DNA of 64,000 nt from Gramella sp. AN32 (GCF_023718305.1 NZ_QEYO01000005.1:62001-126000); one strand, 5' to 3'. Shown: positions 12,201 to 20,993, numbered from the stretch's first letter. Numbers and translations: made by a program. The notes: a model not told the origin generated them from the letters alone.

Positions 12201-12241
12201 GAAAGAAGAAAGCTGAATTAGAGGAAGCAAAGACTGTATAA
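9239..12241 (+). CDS. secDF: Protein translocase subunit SecDF (fused)
   Basis: Proton-driven accessory of the Sec translocon that completes protein export. 1000 residues, SecD and SecF in one chain as usual in Bacteroidota. SecD half: TM1 near residues 7-28, the conserved GLDLKGG (87-93), a periplasmic P1 region with an acidic Thr/Glu-rich linker (about 270-305), and a TM bundle with TIGMSVDANVLIFERIKEE. The SecF half begins near residue 670 (FDFLGKRKMAYIVSG) and repeats the TM motif as VIGYSLNDTVVVFDRIRE. A terminator follows. Confidence 0.95.
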   Translation: MQNKGLIKVFAILFGLVCLYQLSFTFFTNKVESDAEEFAVRAYGDDVEDYSQKRDAAEARYLDSIGNEDIFAGITYNNAKDKELNKGLDLKGGINVILQISVKDILSGLANDSNDPAFRKALAEADAAQADSQDDYVDLFFDAFNDIPGAKLASPDVFANKTLSDEVNFNMSNQEVEPIIRTKIDESITSAFEVLRKRIDKFGVTQPNIQRLGNSGRILVELPGAKDISRVKNLLQSTAQLEFWHVYKNSEIGSFLVQANNKLIELQRSEKTSTQEETDTTATTGDSEIDELLADAEDSTEVATSANPIFDLLVSPGYQGGPVLGNFHVQDTAKVMGYITTPQVRNLLPNNLRYAKFVWGVPDADSETASLYALKGNRTMEPPLSGSVITDAQQTFDQLGRIAVTMQMDGTGAKIWEDMTSQASNEQSNIAIVLDNVVYSAPGVSTGAISGGRSEISGDFSITEGQDLANVLRAGKLPASAEIIQSEVVGPSLGQEAIDSGILSFVIALILVLLWMILYYGKAGLFADIALAVNILFIFGILAGLGAVLTLPGIAGIVLTIGMSVDANVLIFERIKEELAKGKIQRDAIKDGFSNALSSILDANITTGLTGIILFVLGTGPIKGFATTLLIGIATSLFTAIFITRLFIDGYGVKGKSLAFSTSITKNLFTNMNFDFLGKRKMAYIVSGLLIIISLGSLLTQGLNEGVDFVGGRTYTVRFADDVNPTAVEKDLIAAFESAEAKTFGPDNQLKITTKYRVNDQGAEVDEEIQQSLFGALKPYLPSDITYEQFSSGGDEKAVGIMQSMKVGATIADDIENASFWSVIGSLIVVFLYILLRFRKWQFSLGAVAAVFHDVLIVLGIFSLLHSVMPFSMEIDQAFIAAILTVIGYSLNDTVVVFDRIREYVAEHNTWPLGKTINAALNSTLSRTLNTSLTTLVVLIAIFIFGGEGIRGFMFALIIGVIVGTYSSLFIATPVMFDSVSDKSKIERKKKAELEEAKTV

Positions 12242-12270
12242 TATTCAGAAATTAGAAATTAGAGCATAGA

Positions 12271-12303
12271 AAAAGGCTTTCCAAACCGGAAAGCCTTTTT
12301 TAT
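12271..12303. terminator. Terminator after secDF
   Basis: Stem AAAGGCTTTCC / GGAAAGCCTTT with a 5-base loop, a T run on the plus strand and A-rich sequence on the other side. Confidence 0.87.
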
Positions 12304-12341
12304 TTAAATGTATATCCGTTTTCTGCCCTAAAAGTTTTTTC

Positions 12342-12421
12342 GTCACCCTGAATTTATTTCAGGGTCTCCATATTACATTGATTTACATTGAAATGAGATT
12401 CTGAAACAAGTTCAGAATGAC
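12342..12421. repeat. 80-base imperfect inverted repeat, probably a dispersed intergenic element
   Basis: Two 27-base arms (12342-12368 and 12395-12421) are near reverse complements, differing at six positions, around a 26-base AT-rich centre. Each arm is itself a small palindrome: CCCTGAA...TTCAGGG on the left, TTCTGAA...TTCAGAA on the right. The unit lies between the secDF terminator and the convergent DUF192 gene. The core wording (CACCCTGAA, TTTCAG, GTCTC) resembles dispersed intergenic repeats I associate with flavobacterial genomes. Only one copy is in this window, so mobility is an inference. Confidence 0.65.
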
Positions 12422-12479
12422 ATCATTTTTCAGTTTAGGATGCTTTACGGACAAACAATTATTTTATAACACTATTTTT

Positions 12480-12974
12480 TTATAATTCTTCGAAAGAAAT
12501 TTTATCACCTTTTTCCAGGTTCCATTTTTCTGAAAGTCCGCCATTGATCTCCAAAACAAATTGTGCTGGCCCATCTGAAGGCAAGCTGGTTTCGCTTCTT
12601 GGTTCCGCATTCGCCTGGATATTTACCAGAGTGCTATCTGCATCAAAATAAATGATATCCAATGGGAAATAGGTGTTTTTCATCCAGAAACCATGCTGGC
12701 TTGAATAATTGTAAACAAATAACATTCCCTGGTTGTCCTCCATCCCATCCCGATACATCAAACCGGTTTCAATCTCGTATGGAGTTCTTGCAAACTCGAT
12801 ATCAAGCTTCTGAATAGTATCTCCGGAATTTTTTATAAGGTATAATTCCCCTTCTTTTTCAAAGGAAATTTCATTGGTCTCCATATTTTCTTTAGTTGTT
12901 TCCTCTTTACAGGAAACAAAAGAAATTTGAAAGGCGAGGGTGATCAAGCCTAATTTCAACCAGTTCTTTTTCAT
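12480..12974 (-). CDS. DUF192 family lipoprotein
   Basis: 164 residues. The N-terminal signal ends in a lipobox (FVSC, Cys22), so it is a predicted lipoprotein. The body shows the DUF192 pattern: FARTPYEIETGLMYRDGM, GMLFVYNYSSQHGFWMKNTYFPLDIIYFD, and VLEINGGLSEKWNLEKGD. The biochemical role of DUF192 is unknown. Its ATG overlaps the lgt stop (ATGA type, 4 bases), so translation is probably coupled to the enzyme that lipidates it. Confidence 0.88.
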   Translation of the reverse strand: MKKNWLKLGLITLAFQISFVSCKEETTKENMETNEISFEKEGELYLIKNSGDTIQKLDIEFARTPYEIETGLMYRDGMEDNQGMLFVYNYSSQHGFWMKNTYFPLDIIYFDADSTLVNIQANAEPRSETSLPSDGPAQFVLEINGGLSEKWNLEKGDKISFEEL

Positions 12975-13795
12975 GTAGTGTACGTCTTCTGTGCAGGTCT
13001 AAACATAAAGTATAAACCGGCTATTATAAAGGGAATACTAAGCCATTGTCCTGTATTGAATAACCACATCGCCCGTTCCTCAACCTGTGCCTCTTTCACA
13101 AATTCTACGAAAAATCGTACCGTCCACAATAGCACTAAAAATAAACCAAATATATAACCCAGTTTAAAGCGTTTTTCAGTTTTCCAGTAGATGAACCATA
13201 GAATTAAAAATATCACCAGGTAGCTGATGGATTCATATAATTGGGCGGGATGCCGTGGAAAGTCTTCACCTAATTTCTCGAAGATCACGCCATAATCTGA
13301 ATTGGTTGGTTTTCCTATAATTTCTGAATTGATAAAGTTGCCAATCCTTACGAAAATTGCACCGCTGGCAACCGGGATAACTATTCTGTCTAAAATAAAT
13401 AAAACGGGTTTTTGTAATATTCGCTTTGTATAAAGATACATGGCTACGATAATTCCAATCGCGGCACCATGACTGGCTAAGCCGCGAAATCCGGTAAATT
13501 CAAATTCCGGTTCGAATCTTACTGGTAAGAAGATCTCCAATAAATGATTTTGAAAATAATCCCAATCATAAAATATAACATGGCCCAATCTTGCGCCGAT
13601 TAGAGTGGCCAAAACTGTATAAATGAAAAGGGAGTCCAGTTTTTCAACTTCAATATTTTCACGAATAAAAATTCGCTTCATGATATACCACCCAAGTGTA
13701 AAGGCGATCAAAAACATGACACTGTAATAGTGTATAGTGAGAATTCCTAAATCCAGACCTTCAGAAGGATTCCAGCGTATGGCATTAAAAAGCAT
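12971..13795 (-). CDS. lgt: Prolipoprotein diacylglyceryl transferase Lgt
   Basis: Integral membrane enzyme that attaches diacylglycerol from phosphatidylglycerol to the lipobox Cys of prolipoproteins. 274 residues with about seven TM segments. Signature features: GARLGHVIFYDW, GLASHGAAIGI (the conserved HG), and the Lgt signature around RIGNFINSEIIGKPT, followed by HPAQLYES. It is part of a minus-strand run folE-cysS-yidD-lgt-DUF192, 46 bases after yidD and overlapping the DUF192 lipoprotein by 4 bases. Confidence 0.95.
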   Translation of the reverse strand: MLFNAIRWNPSEGLDLGILTIHYYSVMFLIAFTLGWYIMKRIFIRENIEVEKLDSLFIYTVLATLIGARLGHVIFYDWDYFQNHLLEIFLPVRFEPEFEFTGFRGLASHGAAIGIIVAMYLYTKRILQKPVLFILDRIVIPVASGAIFVRIGNFINSEIIGKPTNSDYGVIFEKLGEDFPRHPAQLYESISYLVIFLILWFIYWKTEKRFKLGYIFGLFLVLLWTVRFFVEFVKEAQVEERAMWLFNTGQWLSIPFIIAGLYFMFRPAQKTYTT

Positions 13796-13841
13796 TGGTT
13801 AGTTTTTTGATTATGGGTAAATATACGTATTTGGAAATTCT

Positions 13842-14090
13842 TTAACTCGCTTTGTTATCCGTTTTTGCAGGCACAGGATCATAACCACAACCACCCCAGG
13901 GATTACATCTTCCTATTCTTTTTAATCCCATCCAAAAACCTTTTAGTGGTCCATGAATTTGTATGGCTTCAATCATATAGGTAGAACAAGTGGGTTCGTA
14001 CCTACAGGCTGATGGAGTTATAGGTGAAATAAATTTTTTATAAAAATTCACCAGTCCAATCAGCAAACTACTTACCCATTTACCTATCAT
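13842..14090 (-). CDS. yidD: Membrane protein insertion efficiency factor YidD
   Basis: 82 residues. Small membrane-associated protein thought to assist YidC/Sec insertion. The family pattern is complete: an amphipathic start ([12 protein letters not shown]), then [37 protein letters not shown] and GGCGYDPVP. It lies 4 bases after cysS and before lgt, so two envelope-biogenesis genes share a transcript. Confidence 0.93.
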   Translation of the reverse strand: MIGKWVSSLLIGLVNFYKKFISPITPSACRYEPTCSTYMIEAIQIHGPLKGFWMGLKRIGRCNPWGGCGYDPVPAKTDNKAS

Positions 14091-14094
14091 TCTG

Positions 14095-15579
14095 TCAATT
14101 TAACGAAAAGGTAGTTCCATCTTTTCCATCGTTCAACTGAATCCCAATTTCCTGTAGCTGATCCCTAATTTGATCGCTTAAAGCGAAATTCTTGTTGCTC
14201 CTTGCTTCTGCGCGTAGTTGTATTAAAAGATTTACAGCTCCGGAAAGTTTATCGGCATCGAGGCTTGCTTCAGTTTGAGCGTCCATGATCCCAAGGATAT
14301 CAAACAAAAATGCACTCATGCTCGTTTTTAATTCTTCTTTATCTCCTTCGGAAATTTTTAAAGATCCATCCTTTACTGAATTGATCATTTTAACCGCATC
14401 AAATAATTTGGCAATTAGAATGGGGCTGTTGAAATCATCGTTGAGGGCATCATAACAATTTTGTTTCCATGCTGAAATAGTAGCTTCAGAAGCAGATGAA
14501 ACAGGCAATTCTTCGATAGAATGATAAGCATCCATCAATCGATTAAATCCTTTTTCACTTGCTGATAAGGCTTCCGATGAAAAATCGAGAATGCTTCGGT
14601 AATGTGCCTGTAATATAAAAAACCTGGCAACATTTGGAGAAAATGACTTTCCAAGAATATCATTGTCGCCGGTAAAGATATCTTCAGGTAAAATAAAATT
14701 CCCGGTGCTTTTGGCCATTTTCTTGCCGTTTAGCGTAAGCATATTAGCATGGAGCCAATAATTAACCGGTGATTTTCCTGTAGCCGCTTCTCCCTGGGCA
14801 ATCTCACATTCGTGGTGCGGAAATTTTAAATCCATTCCACCGCCGTGAATATCGAATTCTTCCCCTAAATATTTTGTGCTCATCACTGTACACTCCAGGT
14901 GCCAGCCGGGAAATCCATCACTCCAGGGTGAAGGCCAGCGCATAATATGTTGGGGTTCGGCTTTTTTCCATAAAGCAAAATCCTGAGGATTTTTCTTATC
15001 GCTTTGCGCAGAGAGTTCTCTAGTGTTGGCAATCATATCTTCAATCGCCCTGCCACTTAATTTCCCGTAAGAGTGATCTTCATTGAACTTTAAAACGTCA
15101 AAATAAACCGAACCATTTGCTTCATAAGCATAACCTTTTTCAAGAATGGTTTTTATGATTTCGATTTGCTCAACAATGTGACCGGTTGCGGTGGGCTCAA
15201 TGCTTGGTGGCAGATTGTTGAACTTTTGCAGGATATTATGGAAATCTACGGTATAGCGTTGTACCACTTCCATAGGTTCAATTTGCTCGATCCTTGCCTT
15301 TTTAGCAATGCGATCTTCGCCGCTGTCCGTATCATTTTCAAGATGACCGGCATCAGTAATATTTCTTACATAGCGAACTTTATATCCAAGATGTTTCAAA
15401 TACCGGAAAACAAGATCAAAAGAAATAAAAGTGCGGCAATTTCCCAAGTGAACATTGCTGTAGACTGTAGGTCCACAAACATACATTCCAACATTTCCTT
15501 CATTAATTGGGGTGAAAACCTCTTTTTCACCACTCATTGAATTGTAAATTTTCAAGGTTTGATCCTGGTAAAGCGCCAT
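14095..15579 (-). CDS. cysS: Cysteinyl-tRNA synthetase
   Basis: Class I synthetase charging tRNA-Cys. 494 residues: CGPTVY with a zinc Cys (C35), the HIGH-type motif HLGN (44-47), [14 protein letters not shown] and [16 protein letters not shown] (zinc ligands), KMAKS (287-291) as the KMSKS loop, and a helical C-terminal anticodon-binding region ending in the usual [17 protein letters not shown] segment. It starts 11 bases downstream of folE and is followed 4 bases later by yidD. Confidence 0.95.
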   Translation of the reverse strand: MALYQDQTLKIYNSMSGEKEVFTPINEGNVGMYVCGPTVYSNVHLGNCRTFISFDLVFRYLKHLGYKVRYVRNITDAGHLENDTDSGEDRIAKKARIEQIEPMEVVQRYTVDFHNILQKFNNLPPSIEPTATGHIVEQIEIIKTILEKGYAYEANGSVYFDVLKFNEDHSYGKLSGRAIEDMIANTRELSAQSDKKNPQDFALWKKAEPQHIMRWPSPWSDGFPGWHLECTVMSTKYLGEEFDIHGGGMDLKFPHHECEIAQGEAATGKSPVNYWLHANMLTLNGKKMAKSTGNFILPEDIFTGDNDILGKSFSPNVARFFILQAHYRSILDFSSEALSASEKGFNRLMDAYHSIEELPVSSASEATISAWKQNCYDALNDDFNSPILIAKLFDAVKMINSVKDGSLKISEGDKEELKTSMSAFLFDILGIMDAQTEASLDADKLSGAVNLLIQLRAEARSNKNFALSDQIRDQLQEIGIQLNDGKDGTTFSLN

Positions 15580-15590
15580 GAAAGGTTTTT

Positions 15591-16268
15591 TTAGAAAGTA
15601 GTATCTAATTTAATATAATCAAGAAATTCACGACGAACTTCCTTTTTCTTGAAAGCTCCGCCAAATTCACTTGTTACAGTACTGCTTTCTATATCCCTAA
15701 TGCCCCGACTGTTCACGCAAAGATGCTTAGCATCAATAACACAGGCAACATCTACGGTGCCAAGAACATTTTGAAGTTCATGTACTATTTGCATGGTCAT
15801 CCTTTCCTGAACCTGAGGTCTTTTTGCATAGTAATCTACGATCCTGTTCATTTTAGAAAGTCCAACAACAGTCCCATTGGAAATATAGGCTACATGGGCC
15901 CTACCCACGATGGGTAATAAATGATGTTCGCAGGTTGAATAAACCGTAATGTTTTTTTCAACCAGCATTTCACCATATTGGTATTTATTCTCGAAAACTG
16001 AAGCTTTTGGTTTTCTTTTTGGGTGAAGACCTGAAAACACTTCGTTCACATACATTTTTGCCACTCTCATGGGAGTGCCTTTTAGGCTGTCATCAGTAAG
16101 ATCAAGACCAAGGGTTTCCATGATCTTTCTCACATTCTCCTGGATTTCCTCAATCTTTTCAGCATCACTTTTTTCAAATGCATCCTCTCTTAGTGGGGTA
16201 TGTGCACTGCTGCCTGCATGTGCATCACCCATTTCTTCGATTTCGGTAAGAATTTTATCTATTTTCAT
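15591..16268 (-). CDS. folE: GTP cyclohydrolase I
   Basis: First step of tetrahydrofolate/pterin synthesis, GTP to dihydroneopterin triphosphate; the product can also feed the queuosine pathway that needs QueE in this window. 225 residues from ATG 16268. The frame extends to 16319, but that ATG overlaps the promoter element TATCTTTG, so the internal start ([12 protein letters not shown]) is chosen. Zinc ligands C113 and H116 (CEHHLLP) and C184 (CVNSRGI) are present. The C-terminal [11 protein letters not shown] motif is standard. It heads the folE-cysS-yidD-lgt-DUF192 run. Confidence 0.93.
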   Translation of the reverse strand: MKIDKILTEIEEMGDAHAGSSAHTPLREDAFEKSDAEKIEEIQENVRKIMETLGLDLTDDSLKGTPMRVAKMYVNEVFSGLHPKRKPKASVFENKYQYGEMLVEKNITVYSTCEHHLLPIVGRAHVAYISNGTVVGLSKMNRIVDYYAKRPQVQERMTMQIVHELQNVLGTVDVACVIDAKHLCVNSRGIRDIESSTVTSEFGGAFKKKEVRREFLDYIKLDTTF

Positions 16269-16308
16269 GCTTTTTGCATTAATGGTCGGTAAAATTAATA
16301 TAGGCTTG

Positions 16309-16316
16309 CAAAGATA
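16309..16316 (-). promoter_or_regulatory. -7 promoter element of folE
   Basis: On the minus strand this reads TATCTTTG (TAnnTTTG), 40 bases before the chosen ATG. Confidence 0.55.
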
Positions 16317-16409
16317 CATATTTATAAGGTTTTTGCGTTATGCTTTGTAGCTATCATTGCAGAGGAAATGCATAATATTTCATATTTTGCACCAGATTGG
16401 ATTTGGGGA

Positions 16410-18260
16410 ATGAGGATTAAAGAATTTTCTATTTTATTTATTGTTTATTGCTTTTTCACGATAAACGGTGTTCAGGCTCAGGGCGCATTATGCGACCAAA
16501 TCGAACCTTTTTGCGCTGGGAATGAGCGATTAACTTTTCCCAATTCCAACCCGGGAAACAGTACCCAAAGTACAGGTGAGTTTGGACCCGATTACGGCTG
16601 CCTAGAAGAAACACCTTATCCTTCCTGGTTTTTTCTGAAGGTTGAGGATCCTGGAAATCTTGAATTTAGAATCTCACAATACGCGAATAGCAATGGCACA
16701 GGAGCGCCTTTAGATGTAGATTTTGTCGTTTGGGGGCCTTTTAAAAGGGATGATCCATTATGTACGAATTCTGCCCTAAGTGGAGGGAATATTGTGGATT
16801 GTTCGTATTTGCCAGATGCTGTAGAAATCATGCGAATCCCCAATGCTGAGGCAAATAGTGTGTATGTAGTGATGATTACTAATTTCGAAAGGATTCGGGG
16901 TTTTATAAGTCTGCAACAATCCAATACCGGCGGAAATCAGGGTTCTACAGATTGTTCAATCCTGGGAGGCTCCCTTGGGGGAAATGTTCCTGTTTGTGGT
17001 GAGACTGAATATACCTTAGATGGTACTACAGATGAAGCTGATTTATACCAATGGTATATATTTAACGAGAATACGGGTAATTTCGACATTATCCCGGGAG
17101 CAGATAATCCGGTATTCACGGTTACAGAATCTGGGGTTTATCGCCTGGAAGTTATAGATACGTTTGAAGAGGTAAGTGCAACTGAAGATGTCACCGTTAC
17201 CTTCTATGATAATCCGCAGGTAGGAGAAGCAAATGATCTTTTTATATGTGCGGAGAGTACTGAGACTATAGATTTAACTTCAACAGCATCAGAGCTTATT
17301 TCAGCAAATGCTAATCCGTCCAATTATACGGTCATTTATTATGATAATAATGAGGATGCAGAAAATGATAACAACGAAATTGAAAATCCGGGAGTGTATC
17401 CTTTCGAAAGTGGTAAGGAAATTTTTGCCCGTGTATTGCAGCTTGAAAGTGAATGTTTATCTCCGGTAACCAGCTTCCGGCTTAGTTCATTCGTTTTTCC
17501 TGAAATTTCTATAGACGAAAGTACCCTGGTATGTGTGGATATCAATGGAAATTTACAATCTCCCTTTCAAATTGGGACTAATATTGGTAATGATTATTCT
17601 TTTGAATGGACCGCCGGTACAGAAATTATTAGCACAGAACCTATTTTAAATATAACGGAATTACCTTCAGTTTTAAATTTTAATTTAAGCATTACACATA
17701 TTCCAAGTGGCTGTCAAACAAGTTTGGCCACTCAGGTTATTCAGGTATCACCGCCTGAGAGTGTTAGTGTTGAGGTTTCAGGATCAGATTTTGGGAACGG
17801 TTACACGGTAAAAGTATTGCCAGGTGGAGGTCTGGGATTAGAATTTCCCGGCTATGAATATCAACTGGATGATGGAAGTTGGACTGGTAATGATTCTTTT
17901 AGAGATGTTCCCCCGGGTGTGCATACCGTAAGTGTTAGAGATGCTCAAAATTGCGGGCAAGTTACCAGTGAGCCTTTCTTTTTAATTGGTTATAAAAGAT
18001 TTTTCTCACCAAATGGAGATGGTTATAATGATACATGGAACATCATTAGCGACAATAGTTTCCAGATTGAAAAGCTTTATGTCTTTGATAGATACGGAAA
18101 GTTGTTGAAACAATTGGATCCTTCAAGCAATAAAGGCTGGGATGGTACCTTTAATGGGGTTCCCTTACCGGCAGATGATTATTGGTTTAAAATACAGGTA
18201 AGGGAAAAATCAACCAATACCAGTAAAGAGTATTCGACTAATTTTTCCCTCATCCGTTAA
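16410..18260 (+). CDS. T9SS type B sorting domain protein (gliding motility-associated C-terminal domain)
   Basis: 616 residues, predicted secreted by the type IX system. The start at ATG 16410 gives a clean signal peptide (MRIKEFSILF ... VQAQ); the longer frame from 16368 would place 14 odd residues before it. The N-terminal part (CDQIEPFCAGNERLTFPNSN ... FLKVEDPGNLEFRI) looks like a flavobacterial adhesin-type domain, followed by PKD/Ig-like repeats. The C-terminus has the type B signature: FFSPNGDGYNDTW, VFDRYGKLLKQ, GWDGTFNGVPLPADDYWFKI. Likely a surface adhesin; its ligand is unknown. It is convergent with the FadL-like gene, leaving a 3-base gap. Confidence 0.9.
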   Translation: MRIKEFSILFIVYCFFTINGVQAQGALCDQIEPFCAGNERLTFPNSNPGNSTQSTGEFGPDYGCLEETPYPSWFFLKVEDPGNLEFRISQYANSNGTGAPLDVDFVVWGPFKRDDPLCTNSALSGGNIVDCSYLPDAVEIMRIPNAEANSVYVVMITNFERIRGFISLQQSNTGGNQGSTDCSILGGSLGGNVPVCGETEYTLDGTTDEADLYQWYIFNENTGNFDIIPGADNPVFTVTESGVYRLEVIDTFEEVSATEDVTVTFYDNPQVGEANDLFICAESTETIDLTSTASELISANANPSNYTVIYYDNNEDAENDNNEIENPGVYPFESGKEIFARVLQLESECLSPVTSFRLSSFVFPEISIDESTLVCVDINGNLQSPFQIGTNIGNDYSFEWTAGTEIISTEPILNITELPSVLNFNLSITHIPSGCQTSLATQVIQVSPPESVSVEVSGSDFGNGYTVKVLPGGGLGLEFPGYEYQLDDGSWTGNDSFRDVPPGVHTVSVRDAQNCGQVTSEPFFLIGYKRFFSPNGDGYNDTWNIISDNSFQIEKLYVFDRYGKLLKQLDPSSNKGWDGTFNGVPLPADDYWFKIQVREKSTNTSKEYSTNFSLIR

Positions 18261-18263
18261 AAT

Positions 18264-19763
18264 TTACAATCCAAAACTCACCGAAAGAATTACCTTGGAA
18301 AGGTCTTTTTGAGCATAAATAGGAGTAGTTAGGCCGGTATTAAAAACAGGAGTCTGGCTGTCATATTCGGCATTACTGTAGGCAAGATCGATATTAATAT
18401 TTCCAAAATTATAACCAAGTCCTGCACTATATCCTGTTAAATTCCCAATGGTAGTTTCATTTTCATAAGGACTTTCAACATAGCGATATCCGCCGCGAAG
18501 ACTAACTTTGGAAATTCTATATTCAGCACCCAGTTTATAGGTGGAGGAAGCTTTCATTTCCGAAGAAATCTGGGCATTTAGATCCTGAAAATCAAGATCA
18601 TTTTCTGGTCTGAATTTGGTGTTTGAATAATCTTTCAGGCTGTAATCGAAACTAATTAGCCCTGTTGTTCCGAACAAATAGGCTAAACTACCCGTTACCT
18701 GGCCGGGAGTTCTCAAGGTATATTCCGGATAAATGTTTATCACATTAGGAGCAACTACCACATATTCATCTAAGCTGCTGTTGGATTCCAGATATTCTGA
18801 AGTTTCTTCCCTAATTGTAAACCAAATTGGTGAATCATAAGTAGCGCCTATTCTGAAATTATCAAATTTGGTAATTCCTCCAAGCTGAAATGAAAATCCT
18901 TCGCCATTTGCGGCAAGAGAATTTCCAAAATAGACTTCAGTAGTTTCACTTCCAGAGTTATTGTTGAATTCACTAAAATCAAAAGAGCTTTCATAATTTA
19001 TGAAATGGGAATTCAGGTTGAGTCCTAAATACAGGTTTTCCTTATACTGGGTACCTACGTTAAAGGTCAGTTTTCCATTGATTCCTGTAGCATATTTAGA
19101 ATAGCTTTGATCGAAATTCCCCGGGGCAATTAATGAGCTGTATTGATTTTGCGAAGAGGCAGGATCAACATCTATGAGGTAACCCTGAAATCCCAATAAT
19201 GCCTGCTGATATCCAAAACCATAGTTTTCACCAAGAAACTGATAGAGTTCAGCAATAGATTCCCCGCTCTGTGTTTGTAGAAGATCTAAGGGGACATCCT
19301 GGGCAAAATTCAGAAAATATTGATCTATAGAAGAATTTGAATTTCCCCTAACGCTAAAACTTTCATCATAATCATTCACTGTATTAAAGTTTAATCCAAG
19401 AGATATCTTTTTCCAGTTGCTATCATCAGTATTATTAAAAATAAAAACCCCTCCTAAATTCCCAATATCGAAATTAGAATCTTCATTTTGGTCTAAGCCA
19501 CCATTAAAAGAATTAGAATAATCATTGTTTCTGTAAACCATACTTCCGGTGAAATTACTTGAAAGAAATACAGCTGAAGAAGCCGGATTTATGGAGACGG
19601 CAGACATATCTCCGCCTAATGCTCCAAATGCGCCGCTCATTCCCACAAATCTTGCAGTTCCATCTAATTCTGAAGATGAATATCTATAAGCGTCATTTAA
19701 GGTTTGAGCTGAGGTTAATTGTAAACTAAAAATTGTGATTAGTAAAAGGGCAAAATTTTTCAT
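18264..19763 (-). CDS. OmpP1/FadL-like outer membrane transport protein
   Basis: 499 residues with a signal peptide (ending TSAQ). The mature start (TLNDAYRYSSSELDGTARFVGMSGAFGALGGDMSAVSINPA) is the pattern of FadL-family barrels, with a hatch-like N-terminus, and the chain ends in a beta-signal (SVSFGL) at the C-terminus. FadL proteins move hydrophobic compounds such as fatty acids across the outer membrane; the substrate here cannot be stated. It is convergent with the T9SS protein and separated from the upstream lipoprotein gene by a terminator. Confidence 0.82.
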   Translation of the reverse strand: MKNFALLLITIFSLQLTSAQTLNDAYRYSSSELDGTARFVGMSGAFGALGGDMSAVSINPASSAVFLSSNFTGSMVYRNNDYSNSFNGGLDQNEDSNFDIGNLGGVFIFNNTDDSNWKKISLGLNFNTVNDYDESFSVRGNSNSSIDQYFLNFAQDVPLDLLQTQSGESIAELYQFLGENYGFGYQQALLGFQGYLIDVDPASSQNQYSSLIAPGNFDQSYSKYATGINGKLTFNVGTQYKENLYLGLNLNSHFINYESSFDFSEFNNNSGSETTEVYFGNSLAANGEGFSFQLGGITKFDNFRIGATYDSPIWFTIREETSEYLESNSSLDEYVVVAPNVINIYPEYTLRTPGQVTGSLAYLFGTTGLISFDYSLKDYSNTKFRPENDLDFQDLNAQISSEMKASSTYKLGAEYRISKVSLRGGYRYVESPYENETTIGNLTGYSAGLGYNFGNINIDLAYSNAEYDSQTPVFNTGLTTPIYAQKDLSKVILSVSFGL

Positions 19764-19776
19764 TCTTGTTGTTATT

Positions 19777-19810
19777 AAAAAACCTTACAGTTTATGATGC
19801 TGTAAGGTTT
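19777..19810 (-). terminator. Terminator of the Tyr/Gly-rich lipoprotein gene
   Basis: Stem AAACCTTACAG / CTGTAAGGTTT with a 9-base loop; on the minus strand it is followed by a T run. Confidence 0.85.
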
Positions 19811-19834
19811 GATTCTTAATGTATTCATATTTTT

Positions 19835-20977
19835 CTATCCTCGACCTCTTCCGCTACCTCTGGAAGTAGAACCTGAACTTCTGGTAGTTGTAGAAGATCC
19901 TCTAGTCACGTTGCCTGAACTTCTTGTTGAGGTATTGCTGCTACTCCTTGTAGTGGTTCCGGTACTTCTGGTTGTTGTTCCAGAAGATCTTACGGTACCG
20001 CTTCTAGTTGTGCTGGGAGAATATCCTCTCGTGTTGCTACTTCTTGAATAACCTTCATAGGTACTTGGAGCACTTCTTCTTGAGGTACGTGTGTACATAT
20101 TATCCCCACGATTATTGGTGGAGGTACGACCTGCAGTCGCAGTTCTTGAACTATAATCTGAACCACTTCGGGTATTTCTTATTTCCTGAATTCTTCTTGA
20201 ATATGAACTACGGGTGTTAGATCGTGAATTATTGGCGTATGCTCTGGAAGAAACGCCACTCCTATTTTGTACCTGGCTACCTCTTCTGGTGTTATGATAG
20301 GCATAATTACCATGACCATTACCATAATAAGCATGATTTCCATAATAAGAATGGTAGGGATAGCCATAACCTGAATAAGGATAACCATAATTCCAGGCCC
20401 ATCCTGCACCCCAGTAAGCTCCACCATAACCATAAGCCCATCTATTATACCCCCAAAAAGGAGAATAATAAGGATCATAGAAACCACCATAGCCAAAATT
20501 ATAAAAAGGATATCCATAACCAAAGTAAGGATTTCCATAACCCCAACCATAGCTCCATGGAGAATAGAAGCCACCAAATCCATTATTGTAGATGTTAATG
20601 GTATAAGTGTCCGGATCTTTACCCCATGGTGCATTTCCCTGAACGTAAGCTACATCTCCACCAACATCAGAATAACCTTCGTAACCATCATTAGAAGTGT
20701 AGGAGTCAACATCGGTAAAGACATCTCCTTCAAGAATTTCTCCATACATATCTGCTTGTTGACCAAAAAGGTTCTGATAATAGGAATTATTACCATTTGG
20801 CTTGACTTCTGTAGTTTGCGGAATTTCCTGTTCCCATATTCCCGGTCTGCTTTCACCATATATACCATCTGCCTCGTAGCCGGAATATTGATAAGAACCG
20901 CAAGATGCTAAAGCCATGATCGCCACTGGTGCGAAAAGTAAGCCTAGCTTATTTTGAAAAAAGTAAAAAAGTTTCAT
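19835..20977 (-). CDS. Low-complexity Tyr/Gly-rich lipoprotein with an Arg/Ser/Thr-rich tail
   Basis: 380 residues. The signal ends in a lipobox (LASC, Cys26). The middle (about 130-235) is a Gly/Tyr/Trp/Pro-rich stretch of repeated YGYP, GYGG and WGYG motifs with almost no charge. The C-terminal third (about 240-380) is strongly basic, built of near-repeats of the type TTTRSSG and RSSGNVTRG with very little acidic residue. The flanking genes are unrelated (FadL-like, proS). I know no function; aromatic-Gly segments resemble structural or adhesive extracellular proteins, and the basic tail could bind nucleic acid or anionic polysaccharide. Both are speculation. Similar proteins beside proS are common in flavobacteria. 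Confidence 0.8.
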   Translation of the reverse strand: MKLFYFFQNKLGLLFAPVAIMALASCGSYQYSGYEADGIYGESRPGIWEQEIPQTTEVKPNGNNSYYQNLFGQQADMYGEILEGDVFTDVDSYTSNDGYEGYSDVGGDVAYVQGNAPWGKDPDTYTINIYNNGFGGFYSPWSYGWGYGNPYFGYGYPFYNFGYGGFYDPYYSPFWGYNRWAYGYGGAYWGAGWAWNYGYPYSGYGYPYHSYYGNHAYYGNGHGNYAYHNTRRGSQVQNRSGVSSRAYANNSRSNTRSSYSRRIQEIRNTRSGSDYSSRTATAGRTSTNNRGDNMYTRTSRRSAPSTYEGYSRSSNTRGYSPSTTRSGTVRSSGTTTRSTGTTTRSSSNTSTRSSGNVTRGSSTTTRSSGSTSRGSGRGRG

Positions 20978-20993
20978 CGGTAGTTCATTTTAA

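Noticed and set aside
12301..12479. Possible insertion-sequence end at the inverted repeat
   Set aside because: No transposase, target duplication or mobile gene is present; treated as a repeat only.
15166..15540. 124-codon plus-strand frame inside cysS
   Set aside because: Antisense to confident cysS; no recognisable domain.
19809..20051. Leu/Val-rich open frame on the plus strand opposite the low-complexity lipoprotein
   Set aside because: It is the mirror of the Ser/Thr/Arg repeat; composition alone creates it, and there is no start context or family match.
20224..20598. His/Asn/Tyr-rich plus-strand frame opposite the aromatic-Gly region
   Set aside because: Same cause: low-complexity sequence leaves the other frames open.
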